In this document: positions 1-11,375 of the stretch, in pieces
Layout of the letters: each line of letters starts with the position of its first letter
How positions within the stretch are numbered: the stretch's first letter is position 1
Assembly (NCBI RefSeq): GCF_907165205.1
Contig: NC_058197.1
Coordinates: forward strand, 14,376,266-14,440,265
Direction of reading: 5' to 3'
Length of the DNA stretch: 64,000 nt
Origin: Coccinella septempunctata
Lineage: Eukaryota; Arthropoda; Insecta; Coleoptera; Coccinellidae
The notes under the pieces: generated by a model
What the model saw: the letters and a program-made list of their open reading frames with translations, nothing else
Told to the model about the DNA's origin: nothing
Database searches by the model: none
Translations under genes and position numbers: made by a program

Positions 1-660
1 CCTGTCGATGAAATGACAATAGGGATAGTCTTGATATCTTTCAGCTTCCACTGTCTCCTGGTTTGTTCTTCGAGATTGAAATTTTTTCAGTGTGTCCATC
101 CAGAAGACAGTTATTATTTGGAATCGCCACGTCGATGAATAGTGCTGTGTCCTCATCCTTATTGAGCAATATGAGGTCTGGTCGATTGTGGGTTATTTTC
201 CAGTCTGTCAGAACCGTGCGATCCCAATAGAGCTTGTGATGTTCATTTTCCAATACAGCATCCGGATGGTAATTGTAAAAAGGAACCTTTTTCGAACTTA
301 GAACTCAGAAGTTGGTGTTTTAATGCCAATTCTTGGTGAAGAATCTTCGAAACAGCATCATGTCTACTCTTGTTCCCCGTGCCTGCGAACTTCTGACATC
401 CCCCGGTGATGTGTTGGATAGTTTCATGTGACGCACAGCCATAACGACGGCTATCGTACTTTACTGAGGGATCCTTGGCGATATATTTCATGTAGTTCCT
501 TGTCGGAGTCACCTGGTCCTGGATGGTGAGGATGAAGCCCTCTGTCTCGGGAAAAAACCTTCCGGAAGTCAACCAGCAGTTCGACGCAGATATGTCGACG
601 TAATCATGATTGACCTCGTTCTGGTGCCTTCCATGCAAAGGTTTGCCCAATAAGTTACGA
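1..660 (-). pseudogene. R2/R4-type non-LTR retrotransposon, C-terminal zinc-knuckle and endonuclease remnant
   Basis: This is the 3' coding part of a non-LTR retrotransposon whose endonuclease domain would nick target DNA for reverse transcription. Read on the minus strand, the upstream part has a knuckle of the form C-x-SHETIQHITGGC followed by a RHD...KILH stretch. The downstream part has LYWDRT, then HNRPDLIL and LFIDVAIPNN, the RPD...D arrangement of restriction-like endonucleases in the R2/R4/Dong group. The frame shifts near 245 and again near 70, where a PIVIS motif continues toward the window edge. The copy is therefore broken and cut off at position 1. Family placement rests on motif recognition only. 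A second scrap of the same kind of protein lies at 4723-4815. Confidence 0.8.
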
Positions 661-869
661 ATTCTGCTTTCTACAAATTGTTTCCAAGTGGTCCTGTTGT
701 AGCTTCAACGGAGTAGAACTATCAGCAACACAAACAACTCGATAGAGTTCTGATGAAGCAGCCTTGTTCAGGAAATATTATTATTTGAATCGGTATCATT
801 GTGGCTATGTTAGCCTTCCGGGAACTGCAACCATGTAGATCCTTTGTTCTCAACCCTCCTCATTCATAG

Positions 870-1935
870 CAATTCAAAGAGGTCGTAAATAGTGTTGATA
901 AAACCGAAAACAACCTTAGGAGCCTTGGCCGTTACCTCGAGAGTATCCAGGACCGTTTCCACATATGAATGGATCTTAGGCCAGCTAGCTCTGGACGCTT
1001 GCATACCATATGTTCAGCTGGTTCTTCTTCTGATCCACAGAACCTACAGATCTCATCTGCTGACTTTCCCCGGTACAAATGATATTTGTACCGACAGTGC
1101 CTGTCAGCAGTCCCACCATCACCCGAATCTTAGCTCGTGACATCTTCAGCAGTTTTCTGGTATAGGTAGGTGAAATCATCACGAATTTCATTGACTGATT
1201 AAGTCCAGGAGTGTTCTCCAGAGGGTTTTTTTTTGTTGCTCAACTCCCATTATTGGACCGCTGTCTTATATTGGTATTTTCCAAGCCCACAGAAAAGCTC
1301 AGGTCCAGCAGGTGTTAACCTTGATGCTCTTCTTGCAAGTCATCGGCTTTTTCATTTCCTTCAACACCACAATGCCCTGGTGCCCACAATAGAGTCACTT
1401 TAATGCCTCTGCCCAGTTGCTTTAAGGTATTATGGCATTCCCATGTCAGTAGAGATCCTGGCAGTGTGATTCCAGGGACCTCAGCTTGGCCTGGCTGTCC
1501 GTGGTGATGAGATATGAGCCCTTTGAGGTTCAATTTAAGACACATCTGAGCGCATACGTAAACAGCCAGTTTCTCGGTCTGTAAAATTGAGGGTTCACTT
1601 CCCAGGGCTTTAGAAATCCTCAGTTTAGGTCCATATACGCCAATACCGGTGCCCCTCTCTGGTTTTGATCCATCAGTAAACCATGTGGATGACCTTTTGT
1701 CCAGACGATTCACGAAACTTATTGCACTAGGACGGTCAGTTGTGACCGTTTCAAGGACGCTCCGAGATCGAAGATGACTGGCAACATTCGATGGTTTTTC
1801 GAAGAGGTTTGAGTCCAGTTGATTCAACATCCTCAACCCAATTTCCTGGTTGGAGATTCCAATTAAGAGAATTCCTTATCCTAATGCAAGCGTCAGGCTC
1901 CTCCAATAGGTGCGTCAGCGTAATTGACAGTTGAG
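870..1935 (-). pseudogene. Non-LTR retrotransposon RNase H region, copy A (broken)
   Basis: This is a remnant of a LINE whose C-terminus carries a ribonuclease H domain, which degrades the RNA strand after reverse transcription. On the minus strand it reads WFTDGSKPERGTGIG (first catalytic Asp), then ILQTEKLAVY (catalytic Glu), then a frameshifted stretch where the third acidic motif (ITTDS in the sister copies) should be, then LLWAPGHCGVEGNEKAD (final Asp). Toward lower coordinates a frame with LLKMSRA, a decayed cysteine cluster and a terminal GFIN block continues to about 870. Two sister copies on the plus strand (3869-4650 and 61339-62305) align through the same landmarks. Each has lost different residues, so all three look dead. 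I, R1 or LOA-like clades are possible; I cannot choose. Confidence 0.85.
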
Positions 1936-3548
1936 CCATACCCCCACGTTCTGAAGTAAATCCTCAATTACACCTATATACTTCTTCTCCAGCGTCCCAG
2001 TCACAAACACCCTCAGCAATCGGACATTTCCCGCATTTACTCACGATCCACGGAACGGTCGAATGCCCTCTCTCGTCCCGACTACGTTGTCGTCAATAAA
2101 TATGGGGGCACTTGAAAAACACGACTGCCCGAATATAAAAGTGGCAACTCAAGCAGGCACTCGGCTAATTCTGCAAATTTAAGGACCGGATGGGGTGGCG
2201 GGCGGTTAATAATGGATGGCTTCAAACCCTTCCACTGGTCTACCTTTTTTGCCGTTCCACCTGACCCTTTTCGTTGCCATCGCCAGTGTCGTACGTGACG
2301 AGTCACAGTCGTTTGACGTTTCTCTCTTTGACGGTTACGAGGTTAGGGATAAACGAGGGGGGATTATGAGGGTGGGGAAGGAAGCCACTAGATTAAGAGA
2401 ATTACGACGTTCCATCTGACTTCGCAGCCAAAACAGATTATTCTGGAGATGTTGTGGGTTCGACACGTGTGACAGTTCAAGAGGAAGAAGAGTCCGCGAC
2501 TTTACTCCCCTCCAAGGAACTGGGTGGCAGGTGATACACATGACACCTCTTGGCAAAGCCCACACGGATGTTATGAGCAGCCTTCCCTTGTTCATCGCAG
2601 TTGCAGTGCTCAAGGCGAAGGGTGTTCAGGAGTATAGAAAATCTTGTCAACCTATGTTAAGACTGAGCTATTTTGTACTCGAGTGTGAACATGTGGAACA
2701 AATTTGTATAAAAAACTAGTGTTTTTGTTGGTGAGACCACCAGAGAAAAGTAGCCGAAAGATCCAAGGTTACTGGGTCTGGATGATTCTAGCTCTACCTC
2801 TCTCCTAAGTCCATGATGCCAGTTGGCGACACCTTTCAACGTTGATGAAACAACTTGAATTTCCATTCCGACTGTCAGAAATATTCAGCGTTTCATCACA
2901 ACCTAGAACCCGGCCTCTAACATATCTTAATATTTCAACGTGAAAGGGTGAAACTGCCCCCTACCAACCACCCCCAAAAATACGATTTCGTCATCTGCCG
3001 TCTTATCCATTACCGTCGTTGGCGAGGCGGCAAGATTGTCGTCGTTGAAACATGTCACATTATCATTTCGCGAGACGACCTCGCCGAATAAATATCGTAA
3101 ATCCGCCACTTTAGTGCGTCGGTGGCAGGGCCGTAGACCCGCCGCGTCTTATTTTCCGCCCCTAATTAAAATTTCTTTTCATTATCGCCCGCTACGACGT
3201 CTTTCTGCGAATTTATTCAGAGGAGGTTAGGTGGACTAATTAATATGCGAAGTTGAGTGAGTGGAAGACCACCCCCCGGGAGACGCTGGAAGAAGACACG
3301 TGGCTCCGGTGGGGGTGGTATCGAGTAGAACGAATTCATGGTGGTGACATTGAAAATTTGCTGAATTGTGTGAAGATTTGGTTATGTTTCACCATTAACA
3401 TATGTCTTCATCGACAACACTAGGGCACAGTTTTTGTTCAGGGGCCAATTTATTGAGGATGAATAGAAATTTCCAGGGAGAGTAGAAAAAAGTAGACTCT
3501 TGTTCACTCAAAGCAAGATATTCTTGCTTTGATCTTAAACTTCTTAGC
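1936..3548. other. No gene seen; apparently unique non-coding DNA
   Basis: The open frames here are short, overlap on both strands and match nothing I recognise. The stretch from about 2930 to 3240 is richer in CpG and in TAAT/ATTA words than its neighbours, like the other islands in this window. No internal tandem repeat is seen. Confidence 0.5.
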
Positions 3549-3552
3549 GGAT

Positions 3553-3605
3553 TCCTTACAGGGCATTGTGGCCTCAGAAAGCCCCTAGTGAGAGTGGTTT
3601 CAGGA
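3553..3605 (+). pseudogene. Short LINE C-terminal scrap (LTGHCGLRK)
   Basis: One frame reads LTGHCGLRKPLVRVV. It resembles the LTGHCRLRMHL motif that sits before the terminal cysteine knuckle in insect LINE proteins and that is also visible on the minus strand at 36.9-37.5 kb. It is about 50 bp long and flanked by unrelated sequence, so it can only be called a fragment. Confidence 0.45.
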
Positions 3606-3868
3606 GAACCTAACTAGTAAAGATTCTGTGGCAGTAGGATGAAACTCCAGATCATCTGGTGACAGAGTGCCTCGCCATTGCCAGTCAACCCAGAAACTTC
3701 TTTGGACTGGCTGTGTGAATCCAGAGCCCTCAGCTCTCAGCGTTACTTGGCTATTCCTTGTCGTGTAGATGTTCGTCTCCCTGAGCTTATCTTGCAGGGG
3801 CTGGCGCTGAAATATACGGGGCAAGCACCACACTATCGTTAGGCTCTTGCTCTGATGGATCAAAAATC

Positions 3869-4650
3869 AGAAAGGGGCACAGGCATTGGCGTATATGGAC
3901 CTAAACTGAGGATCTATAAGCCGTGGGAATTGAACCCTCTATTTTACAGACCGAGACACTGGCTGTTTACGTATGTGCTCAGGAGTGTCTTAAAATGAAC
4001 CTCAAAGGGGTGCAAATCTATATCACCACGGACAGCCAGGCCACGCTGGGGTCCCTGAAATCACACTGCCAGGGATCTCTGCTGACATGGTGCCGTAATA
4101 ACATAAAGCAACTGGCCAGAGGCAATGAAGTGACTCTACTATGGGTACCAGAGCGTTGTGGTGTTGAATGAAAGGAAAAAGCCAATGAACTTCCAAAAAA
4201 CATCAAGGTTAACACCTGCTGGACCTGAGCCTTTCTGTAGGTTTGGAAAAGACCAATATAAGCCAGCGGTCCAACAATGAGAGTTGAACAACAGAATAAC
4301 CATGTGAAGAAACACTCCTGGACTTACTCAGTCAAAGAAATTCATGATGATTTCACCGACCTACAGCAGAAAACTGCTAAAGCTGTCACGAGCTGAGCTT
4401 CGTCTGATGGTGGGACTGCTGACAGGGCACTGTCCATATGGGGGAGTCAGCAGATGAGTCTTGTAGGCTCTATGGATTAGAAGCTAAACTGCTGTACACA
4501 TGGTATGAAGTGTCCAGAGCTGGCTAGCCTAAGAACCATTCATATGGGGAAACCGGTCCTGGATACTCACGAGATAACGCCCACGGCCCTTAGGGATGTT
4601 GTCGGTTTTATCAACAGCATTGACGATCTCCTTGGGTTCCTATGAATGAG
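3869..4650 (+). pseudogene. Non-LTR retrotransposon RNase H region, copy B (broken)
   Basis: This plus-strand sister of the copy at 870-1935 starts inside the first RNase H motif (AERGTGIGVYGP-like, after a damaged DGS). It keeps the Glu motif (ILQTETLAVY) and the third acidic motif (YITTDSQAT), then reads VTLLWVPERCGVE before an in-frame stop at 4168, so the last catalytic Asp region is broken. Downstream it follows the same path as the other copies: a SRAEL-like stretch, a decayed cysteine cluster, HMGKPVLDTH-like and GFINSIDDLL-like blocks. The sequence just before it (3790-3860) resembles 11285-11375, suggesting a shared neighbouring repeat. It is non-functional. Confidence 0.8.
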
Positions 4651-4722
4651 TAGGGTAGAGAACAAAAGATCTTCATAGTTGCAGTTCTAGAAAGGCTAAT
4701 AGAGCCACAAATAATAATAAAT

Positions 4723-4815
4723 TATAGGGTCATGCAGAAAGCAGTACTGCTGGGAACGGCGAGAACTGTACGCAAGTACATGGGGAATTCAGAGGAACAC
4801 CGTCTGCTTCGATAG
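4723..4815 (+). pseudogene. R2/R4-type LINE C-terminal end fragment
   Basis: A short plus-strand frame reads MQKAVLLGTARTVRKYMG and ends at a TAG at 4813-4815. This is the typical extreme C-terminus that follows the PIVIS block in the endonuclease family seen at 1-660. The sequence to about 4990 is probably its 3' untranslated part. An AATAAT run lies just before it, at about 4710. Only this tail is present. Confidence 0.6.
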
Positions 4816-6732
4816 GAAGTGCGGGTGGATCAGGAATCCAACCGACAGCAAGGAGCCAAGGAGCGACCACCACCACGAGCCCGAAAACCTGGAAAGGGCT
4901 TTAACAGAGTTTGATCCTTTTGATATCTGAGATATCTGGAATAAGTGAATGTTCCTCCGGAGGGGAGTGTGGAAGCCGCAAGGCTTAAGTCATATTGATA
5001 ATCTATCCAGGGTTTTCCTTCTACTGCTTTGACTTGCCTTAGTATGCCAGACTATTGCCAGAGGGTTGATACACACAACCTCTGGAGGTAGCTGTCTTTG
5101 GAATGAGAACCTCTAAGCGAGTTTTTCCAGATTATGAAGATCTAGAAGAAGAACGTGAGGACTGGATAATAATTATATCTCAATAAGTATTGGTGTATTA
5201 GCTTCCTCGTTTTCCTTGATTCCTCAGTGACCTGGGGAAAGCGAAAAGACCTTGTTATTCTTGCCTTTGGCAACCCAAATTCATTTTTAAATTGACCACA
5301 TGATAGATCACTTCTCTGATAGTATCTGCACTGTTAGAATATATTGCTCTACGTCTCTGAAACCTTCTCCTCATTGTCTTACATGGCGCAGTATTGCGTG
5401 AGTGAACCTCCACGTGACCCTGATGATGGCAATGTTGAATCATTTCAGAAAAGCCATCCATCACCTTTAACCCTTCGGTTGAGAAGATAAAACCCAATAA
5501 AGACCAACACGCTGGTGGAGAGTAACGACACCACCCCTATTCACCTCTCTTTCGGTGGAAATTCAGTAAAACCGCCACGTCTGCATTACTATCAGACGTG
5601 GAACGATATCAGCGGATTTCTAGGACTCAAAACCCGAGACGCAAACAACGGGGGGGTGGGGCCCAAACGGCCGAAGTTATACCGGATGAGGATTAAAAGT
5701 ACGCCGTTTCAAACTCAAAGGGCAATTATCGAGATTATGACATCGTTTTAATGTACACGGCGGCACATCCGAAGAATTCCGACTTAAATCCGTAACGGGC
5801 GTCCGAAGAAGGTGCGAATTAACTGCGGGGGGTGGCCTCGGGAAGGGTTAGAATGCTGATGCGGATGAATAATCTCCACGGTTAGTTTTTGACTCGATTT
5901 AGCATTCGCGGGAGTCTAAAAAGGGGGTTAGTTAGCGCAATTCGTACGGACTCTGAATTGGAATAGATGCAACATGCATAATTGGCAACGAAGCAGGGAC
6001 GCGTATTTATAAACCTTTTCGTAACTTCAAAAATTTTAATTTCTCGTGAAGAAATACGACAAAAGAAACCTAGAGAGTCGAATATCCACCTATTTATTTC
6101 CACTCAAAACAAAACTTCCACTCTTTCTCCGGTTATTCGTCTAGAAACGCATTAAAACCCTTAATTTCGCGAAATTGTTGCCCCCGAACAATCCACGTGA
6201 AATATTAACCGGTTGTACAACTGGTAATACTTTATCCGTTTCCAGTCCCACCCCCCCATTGGAGTTATGACCCGTCCTATGAATACTAAGTGACCGTAAG
6301 TGAGAGAAAACTGCCCGAAATTCGAACGTCGAGAGAGCGGGCCGCAACACCGTCCATTTTTATTAATGACGCGAGGTCCCCGAAGAAAATAAATTAGGAG
6401 GGACGGGACGGGTACGAATCCCCAATTAGGCCCTTATGCGGGGGATGCGCGAGCGTTTTTTGATTGCTAATAAAAAAATTGTATCGAGTGCATGTGTTCT
6501 GGGTTTTAATTCGGACATAGGGGATGGGTTGTCTGGGTTTTTCCAGGAAAAATGGGGAGGGTTGCTTCGCGGGATGCTAGTGATGATGCATGTTCAACAA
6601 AGAGGCGTTTACACGTTGATTTTGGGGTAGATTTCGAATAAACTTCTCGAAAATCTCGAAATTCTCGAAAAGAGTTGCAAATGGAATGAAGTAGATGGTC
6701 GTTTTTACACGTTCAAAGCGTATAGCCAGGCA
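4816..6732. other. No gene seen; unique-looking island
   Basis: From about 5500 to 6420 the sequence is non-repetitive, CpG-containing and rich in ATTA/TAAT words. It resembles the other islands (12.6, 29.1, 38.5, 44.5, 49.0, 54.4, 57.6 and 60.3 kb). Open frames are short and mutually overlapping. Bases 5913-6013 are the counterpart of the 100-bp segment inside the mariner at 6933-7032. Confidence 0.5.
5913..6013. repeat. 100-bp segment shared with the mariner interior
   Basis: This 101-bp stretch matches 6933-7032 in the same orientation with about eight substitutions and one 1-base gap (roughly 91 percent by eye). It sits in otherwise unique DNA here but interrupts the transposase frame there, so this location is the likelier original. 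Confidence 0.85.
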
Positions 6733-6892
6733 TACAAGGATGTATTGATATCTAGTTAGCCTAGACCAGTTCCATGCACAAAAAAAAATATTGCGTTACC
6801 ATAGCAACGAACACAAACTCATTAGAAGTGTCAGTGTGAAGTTTTGGGTCAAAAAAGTAAACCAGAGTTACGCAATGAATTAAAAGAAAGAA

Positions 6893-8030
6893 GATGTCCA
6901 TCGAAAAATAGGAGTATCGAGCCATCATCAAAAGTCTAGAAGGGGGTTAGTTAGCGAAATTCGTACGGACTCTGAATTGGAAAAGATGCAACACGCATAA
7001 TTGGCGAAGAAGCTAGGACGCGTATTTATAAAGGGTTAAGAGGTAAGCAGATTTACGAAATTATGCTTAATACCCTTGGTGATCAATGTCCTTCGTACGC
7101 GACTATAAAAAATTGGACTGCAAGCTTCAAAAGAGGTAAATTTTCCATTGAAGATGATGACCGATCGAGAAGGCCGGTTTCTGTGTCAGTCACTGAAAAT
7201 ATCGATGCAGTTCATGACATGATTTTATCAGACCGTCGAATTGGGCTAAAACGGATATCTGAAGCACTGAATATTTCATACGAACGCGTTCATCATATAG
7301 TTCACGTCAATTTGGAGATGAGAAAAATTGCTGCAAAATGGATGCCCAAATGTTTGAATGTTGACCAAAAGCGTGCAAAGGTAGAAGCATCGAGTTCGAT
7401 CTGTGCTCGATTTGAAAACGACGTAGACTTCTTAAACCGAATTGTTACTATGAATGAGACTTGGGTACATTTCTAGGATCCAGAAACAAAGCGACAATCG
7501 ATGGAATGGCAACACTCTGGTTCTCCAAGACCTAAGAAGTTTCATATCCAAAAATCTGCTGGAAAAGTTCTTGCTTCATTTTTTTGGGATTGGCATGGAG
7601 TAATTATGATTGATTTTTTGTATAAGGGTAGAACAATAACCGTAGATTACTATTCGACATTACTGACCACTCTACGGGAAAAAATTAAAGAGAAAAGACG
7701 CGGAAAGCTATCCAAAGGTGCTCTGGTTTTGAAGGACAACGCCCCTGCAAACAAATCTCATGTTTCCATGCGAAAAATTCGTGATTTAGGGTTTGAATTA
7801 CTAGAGAACTTCCCCCTTATTCACCAGATTTGGCTCCATCCCACTATCATCTCTTTCCTCAACTGAAAAAAAATTTAAAATGTCGTAAATTTTCTTCCAA
7901 CGAGGAGGTAATAAAAGATGTGGAGGTCTGGTTAGCAGAGCAAGAAGAAACATTTTTTTTGAAAAGTCTAGAGACGTTGCAGGTTCGCTATAATAAATGT
8001 ATCCAATTAAGGGGACAATATGTTGAGTAA
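6893..8030 (+). pseudogene. mariner transposase, multiply disrupted
   Basis: The protein would cut and paste the element using three acidic residues (D,D34D). The ATG at 6893 starts an MSIEK-type N-terminus that meets a TAG at 6908 and then the inserted 100-bp block. From 7042 the frame is good: helix-turn-helix part (CPSYATIKNW...KRISEALNISYERVHHI), then RIVTMNETWVHF, where Asn (7453-7455) replaces the first catalytic Asp. A TAG at 7474 follows where the second copy has TAC. The second Asp survives in LVLKDNAPANKSH (7735-7737). A frameshift near 7815 precedes SPDLAPSHYHLFPQL, where His (7842-7844) replaces the third Asp. The tail ends ...QLRGQYVE at 8030. It cannot be active. Confidence 0.92.
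6933..7032. repeat. Foreign 100-bp insert inside mariner
   Basis: This segment is a near copy of 5913-6013 and is absent from the mariner coding logic. Its edges share short identities with the host (CTAGAAGGG at the left, AAAGGGTTAAG at the right), which would fit copying during gap repair. Confidence 0.8.
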
Positions 8031-8100
8031 TGAAATATTTTGACACTGAAATTTTGTTTGGCTCTATAGTAGGCTGAGAATTTTCCAATATATCCTCGTA

Positions 8101-9689
8101 AAATGAAGGTTTTTCCATATGGTAGGGCCACTGATGATGAAGAACGAACCCACTACGACGATCCAAAAAGGATCAAATCCATTCGTGATGCGAACACTCG
8201 TTGTACAAAAGACTTACACCATTCGTTACTCCACGACAAAGGAGGAACAAGAAGAATGTACCTGGAAGACATTCTCTCGGACGAATGAATCACCCGCATG
8301 CATCATCCCTCGTCAAATTCCCTCCAGGCGTATCGTATTCAAAACCTGCGTCTATCCCTAACACCCCCCGAACACGAACTATCGTGTTCAACTCCTCTAA
8401 CTTTACATCATATATTCGTGAAGACGACATCCAGCCTATATCTGCCTATCGCTGAGTGTCGGTTGACTTATTCAACATTACGGTACATTCTTACCCTGGT
8501 CACTTCGAGGGGGGATGGCGAACGGTGAAATATTCAGGGGGACATCCATCGTCACGTACATGGATTGTCAGCCGGATGGGCTTTGGACATGCGATCTTCC
8601 AATTCGTACGCACGATACGGCCTGATTGAATTCCGTAGTCTGCGATGTTTTATGGCAGGCATCTTGTTATTGCTATCGGGAGTTTTCAGCCAGCGATACA
8701 CGGAGACGAAAAGAGGGTGGTCCATACGTTTGAACGTTGGCAGTATTGGTAACCTCGACATGATGAGTAGGAAACTGTCAGCTTGTGAAGTCCATGCCTC
8801 ATCAGGGTTTACAGAGGCACAATGGATCACTCCACTTATCTGAAGTTTATGATCTAGACTTCTAGACAAAGAACCGGTGCTGTCATATGAACCTACCTCT
8901 AGAGATTATGTATTCTTTTCATGAACAGCATAGTTTTAGCAGAGGTAACCTAACATATATGTCCTCTGCTCGAATACCAGTTGTTCTGATATAGCTAAAA
9001 CTGCTGAAGTTGTTTATTCGAGAGTGCTCATCAGTAAAATTGATCTTCAACATATGGAATTTCTCTTTCTCTCTCTTCTACGATCTCCTCGATAACCTGG
9101 TTAACGAGATCCGACAAAAAACGACTTATCCTAACTTTCGACGTGTGCCAAGCAGAGGAAACAGTTTTCTATCTTCTCCCCCGTCCCATTTCCGGTTTAT
9201 CCCCGTATCCGAAGCTCCGGATGAGTTATCTGTTCTTCCTGAATAATTTATCGAAAATCGTGTAATAAAGTAAGCCATCAGAGGTGTCGGTCGGGGGGGT
9301 AGGCTGATACATATTAAAGCGACCTGCTCGAATGGCCTCTCTCGCCAGTAGCGCGCTCCGAACGCCGCAAAAGCCCATATCTTATCATCAGAGCCGGCCT
9401 TGGGCTCATTGTTTATTCATTAATTAATCTATATCTAGCCGGGTTTGCGCCCTGGACCTGATTGTCGGATGCTGACGTTGGATTTCCTGAGGAGCCATGC
9501 AGTCGATGGAGGCTTGAGAGGTCGTTGGATGAAATTTAGGGTTTTTTGGGTGGAATCTTTCCATGTCCATGAATGGTATGGCTTTTCCACAGAACCACCT
9601 ATGATTCATATTTTCCTGATCCTCCATAGGTATGGAAGTATTCCTCAGATGCTCTGTGAGCTTGAACGAGTTCAGTGAATCCGTCGTGT
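8101..9689. other. No gene seen
   Basis: Several short plus-strand frames overlap one another between 8103 and 8528, and opposing frames overlap at 8552-8869 and 9424-9708. None has a recognisable motif. No tandem or inverted repeat longer than a few bases was noticed. Confidence 0.45.
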
Positions 9690-9880
9690 TCTGTTTAGGC
9701 TTTGTCACTGTGCCTTACGCTACCTTAGGCACATCACTGTTAATTTGAACCCAACAGTGAATGGTGGTCCGTACCCGTATGGACTAGAAAAATTCTTCTC
9801 TAGCCCGGGATCGAACTCAGTACCTTGCGGTTGCGAAATACGGAGCCGACGCTTCAAACCACCAAGCCACGGACGCTATA
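9690..9880 (-). mobile_element. tRNA-derived SINE
   Basis: Read on the minus strand, 9876 down to 9803 is tRNA-like. It contains TGGCTTGGTGG, which fits a polymerase III box A, and GAGTTCGATCCCGGG, which fits box B, at normal tRNA spacing. It is followed by a non-tRNA body that includes CTAAGGTAGCGTAAGGCAC. The head is too diverged from a cloverleaf to be a functional tRNA gene. Box A and box B would form the internal promoter. The 3' end toward 9690 is approximate and no target duplication was identified. Confidence 0.72.
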
Positions 9881-10422
9881 CGAATCGATTAAATTGCGAT
9901 GAATAACTTCTTTCTGTTCTGCTTTTGTTAAATCGGTGGTTTTCAGCCCCCCAATGTTTACCTTCGACCGAAACCCAATCGGCTACCGTACAGGCAGTTT
10001 TATTAGGCGAATTTACTGAGTGAACTTCCGGATTGACCCCGTCGAATGTCTGTTTAACGCCTTTTGTTGGATTGAGTTGAATTTTTGATAACTTGCGGCT
10101 AACGACTCTTGTTTTTTTTACGCGCGCCCGCTCGTAAAAATATGGCGAATATCGCATCGGCATCGATAAAAAAAAATATAATGCCGATGAATTTTTCAGG
10201 TACTTCGTCGATTTCCCGGTTTTATCGGTCGTAACAAAGTTGTGCGATTGCTGGCAGTAGGAAATTGGTGGTTGATGCGTCCATAAAGTGATATCGTGGG
10301 AGATGCAATATCGGGAGAACCCCTTCATGAGGAATGGCTCATCACTCGTTTACAGTTAGGTGAAACATTAGTCTGAGGGGCCCATATTCAGCTTTAGCTA
10401 AGCTCCACTGACTTATAATTTC
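9881..10422. other. No gene seen
   Basis: A 150-codon minus-strand frame (9876-10328) is open but shows no motif. It begins inside the SINE head, so I do not call it. The rest is AT-rich without repeats. Confidence 0.4.
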
Positions 10423-11273
10423 TTAGTGTGCCCTCCTGTGACTGAAGAGACCCAACCGTGTCCTACAGATCCTTCCACACTCCGGGCATGAAAAGTCACC
10501 AACGAGATTTGGCAGTCGCTGTATTCTTCTCGAGTCTACATTATAGCTGTGGACCAAAGATCTTCACTGTGATCTATCTAACGCTAGTTGTCCCCAGTTA
10601 TGATTGGCATTAACCGATTTTAGGGATTGATGTAGTATATCCTTATACCTCTTATATTGGCTTTCAGGTTTCCGAGCTCCCTCTGTGAATTCGCCATACA
10701 GAGATATTTTGGGGAGTCTTGTCTCTTGCATCCTCAGAATGTGGCCGCCCCATCTGAGTCGGGCCTGCGTTACTTGAGCCTCAATTGTTGTACAACTCGC
10801 GCGCTGCAAGACTTCTGCATTCGAAACTTTGTGGAACCATCTGATTACATTATTTGTCTTAGATGACGTTGTTGCGTTTGTTCAAGTTGTTTAATATGTC
10901 GCCCGTAGGGCGTCCAGCTTTCGCTTCCGTAGTGCTGTCTTGGTCTTCAGATTGAGGTCGGTTTTTGAAACACTCCGTCCTTTAGCTTCCAGAATGGCCG
11001 TGATGCTGAATTGATACGGCTGTGTATTTCCGTGTCTAGGTTAGCCCTAGTATTTATGAAGCTTCATAAGTATTTGAACTGCTCGACCTGTTCTAGAGTT
11101 TCATCCTCCAGGCTGATATCTGTTTGAATGCTTTCTGGCGATCTTACCAGAATTTTGGTCTTGTCAATATTGAGTCTAAAGCTTCGTATACATCGTGTCC
11201 AACATCTGTAGATCCTCTGAGCTACTAGCGATAAGTGCGCAGTCGTCTGCATATGTAGTTTTCTCTGGGTTTC
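10423..11273 (-). pseudogene. APE-type LINE (RTE/L1-like) C-terminal half, decayed
   Basis: On the minus strand this gives the end of a reverse transcriptase protein. In order: LNIDKTKILVRS and SLEDETLEQVEQFKYL (11252-11064), a RANLDTEIHSRINSA-like thumb segment (about 11050), a deleted stretch jumping to YGSESWTPYGRHIK (about 10900), QARLRWGGHILRMQETRLPK (about 10760), LKSVNANHNWGQLALDRSQ, and a terminal CPECGRICRTRLGLFSHRRAH zinc finger ending at a stop at 10423. Several frame changes break it. The same protein family appears at 32038-32310 and 59470-59800, each a different slice. The catalytic reverse transcriptase core is not included here. Confidence 0.85.
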
Positions 11274-11284
11274 AATGGAAAGAA

Positions 11285-11375
11285 CCTCGAGAAGAAGCTT
11301 CGGTAGAGGCTAGCGCTGGAATATATGGGACAAACACCAAGTGTTCATTGGCGTTAGGCTCCTGATTGAGTGTTT
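11285..11375. repeat. Short repeat shared with about 3790-3860
   Basis: The words GCTAGCGCTGGAATATA, GGGACAAACACCAAGT and GTTAGGCTC recur in the same order near 3795-3855 with moderate divergence. The family is unknown. In both places it adjoins a LINE remnant. Confidence 0.5.

Larger units (their letters stand above)
6733..8100 (+). mobile_element. mariner DNA transposon, inactive copy
   Basis: This is a 1368-bp mariner-family element bounded by TA dinucleotides, the expected target duplication. The left end begins TACAAGGATGTATTGA. The right end is CCAATATATCCTCGTA, whose reverse complement gives TACGAGGATATATTGG, so the termini are imperfect inverted repeats extending about 30 bp. The transposase remnant runs 6893-8030. 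About 100 bp (6933-7032) near the N-terminus is not mariner sequence but a copy of nearby DNA. The 15718-16255 copy shares the right end and central coding blocks. Confidence 0.92.

Noticed and set aside
8103..8528. Four overlapping plus-strand frames downstream of mariner
   Set aside because: Mutually overlapping, no motif, no relation to the transposon. Treated as chance.
9803..9876. True tRNA gene
   Set aside because: Box A and box B are present, but cloverleaf stems are degraded and a SINE body follows, so it is a SINE head.
9876..10328. 150-codon minus frame
   Set aside because: It begins in the SINE head, has no domain and reads like random sequence.
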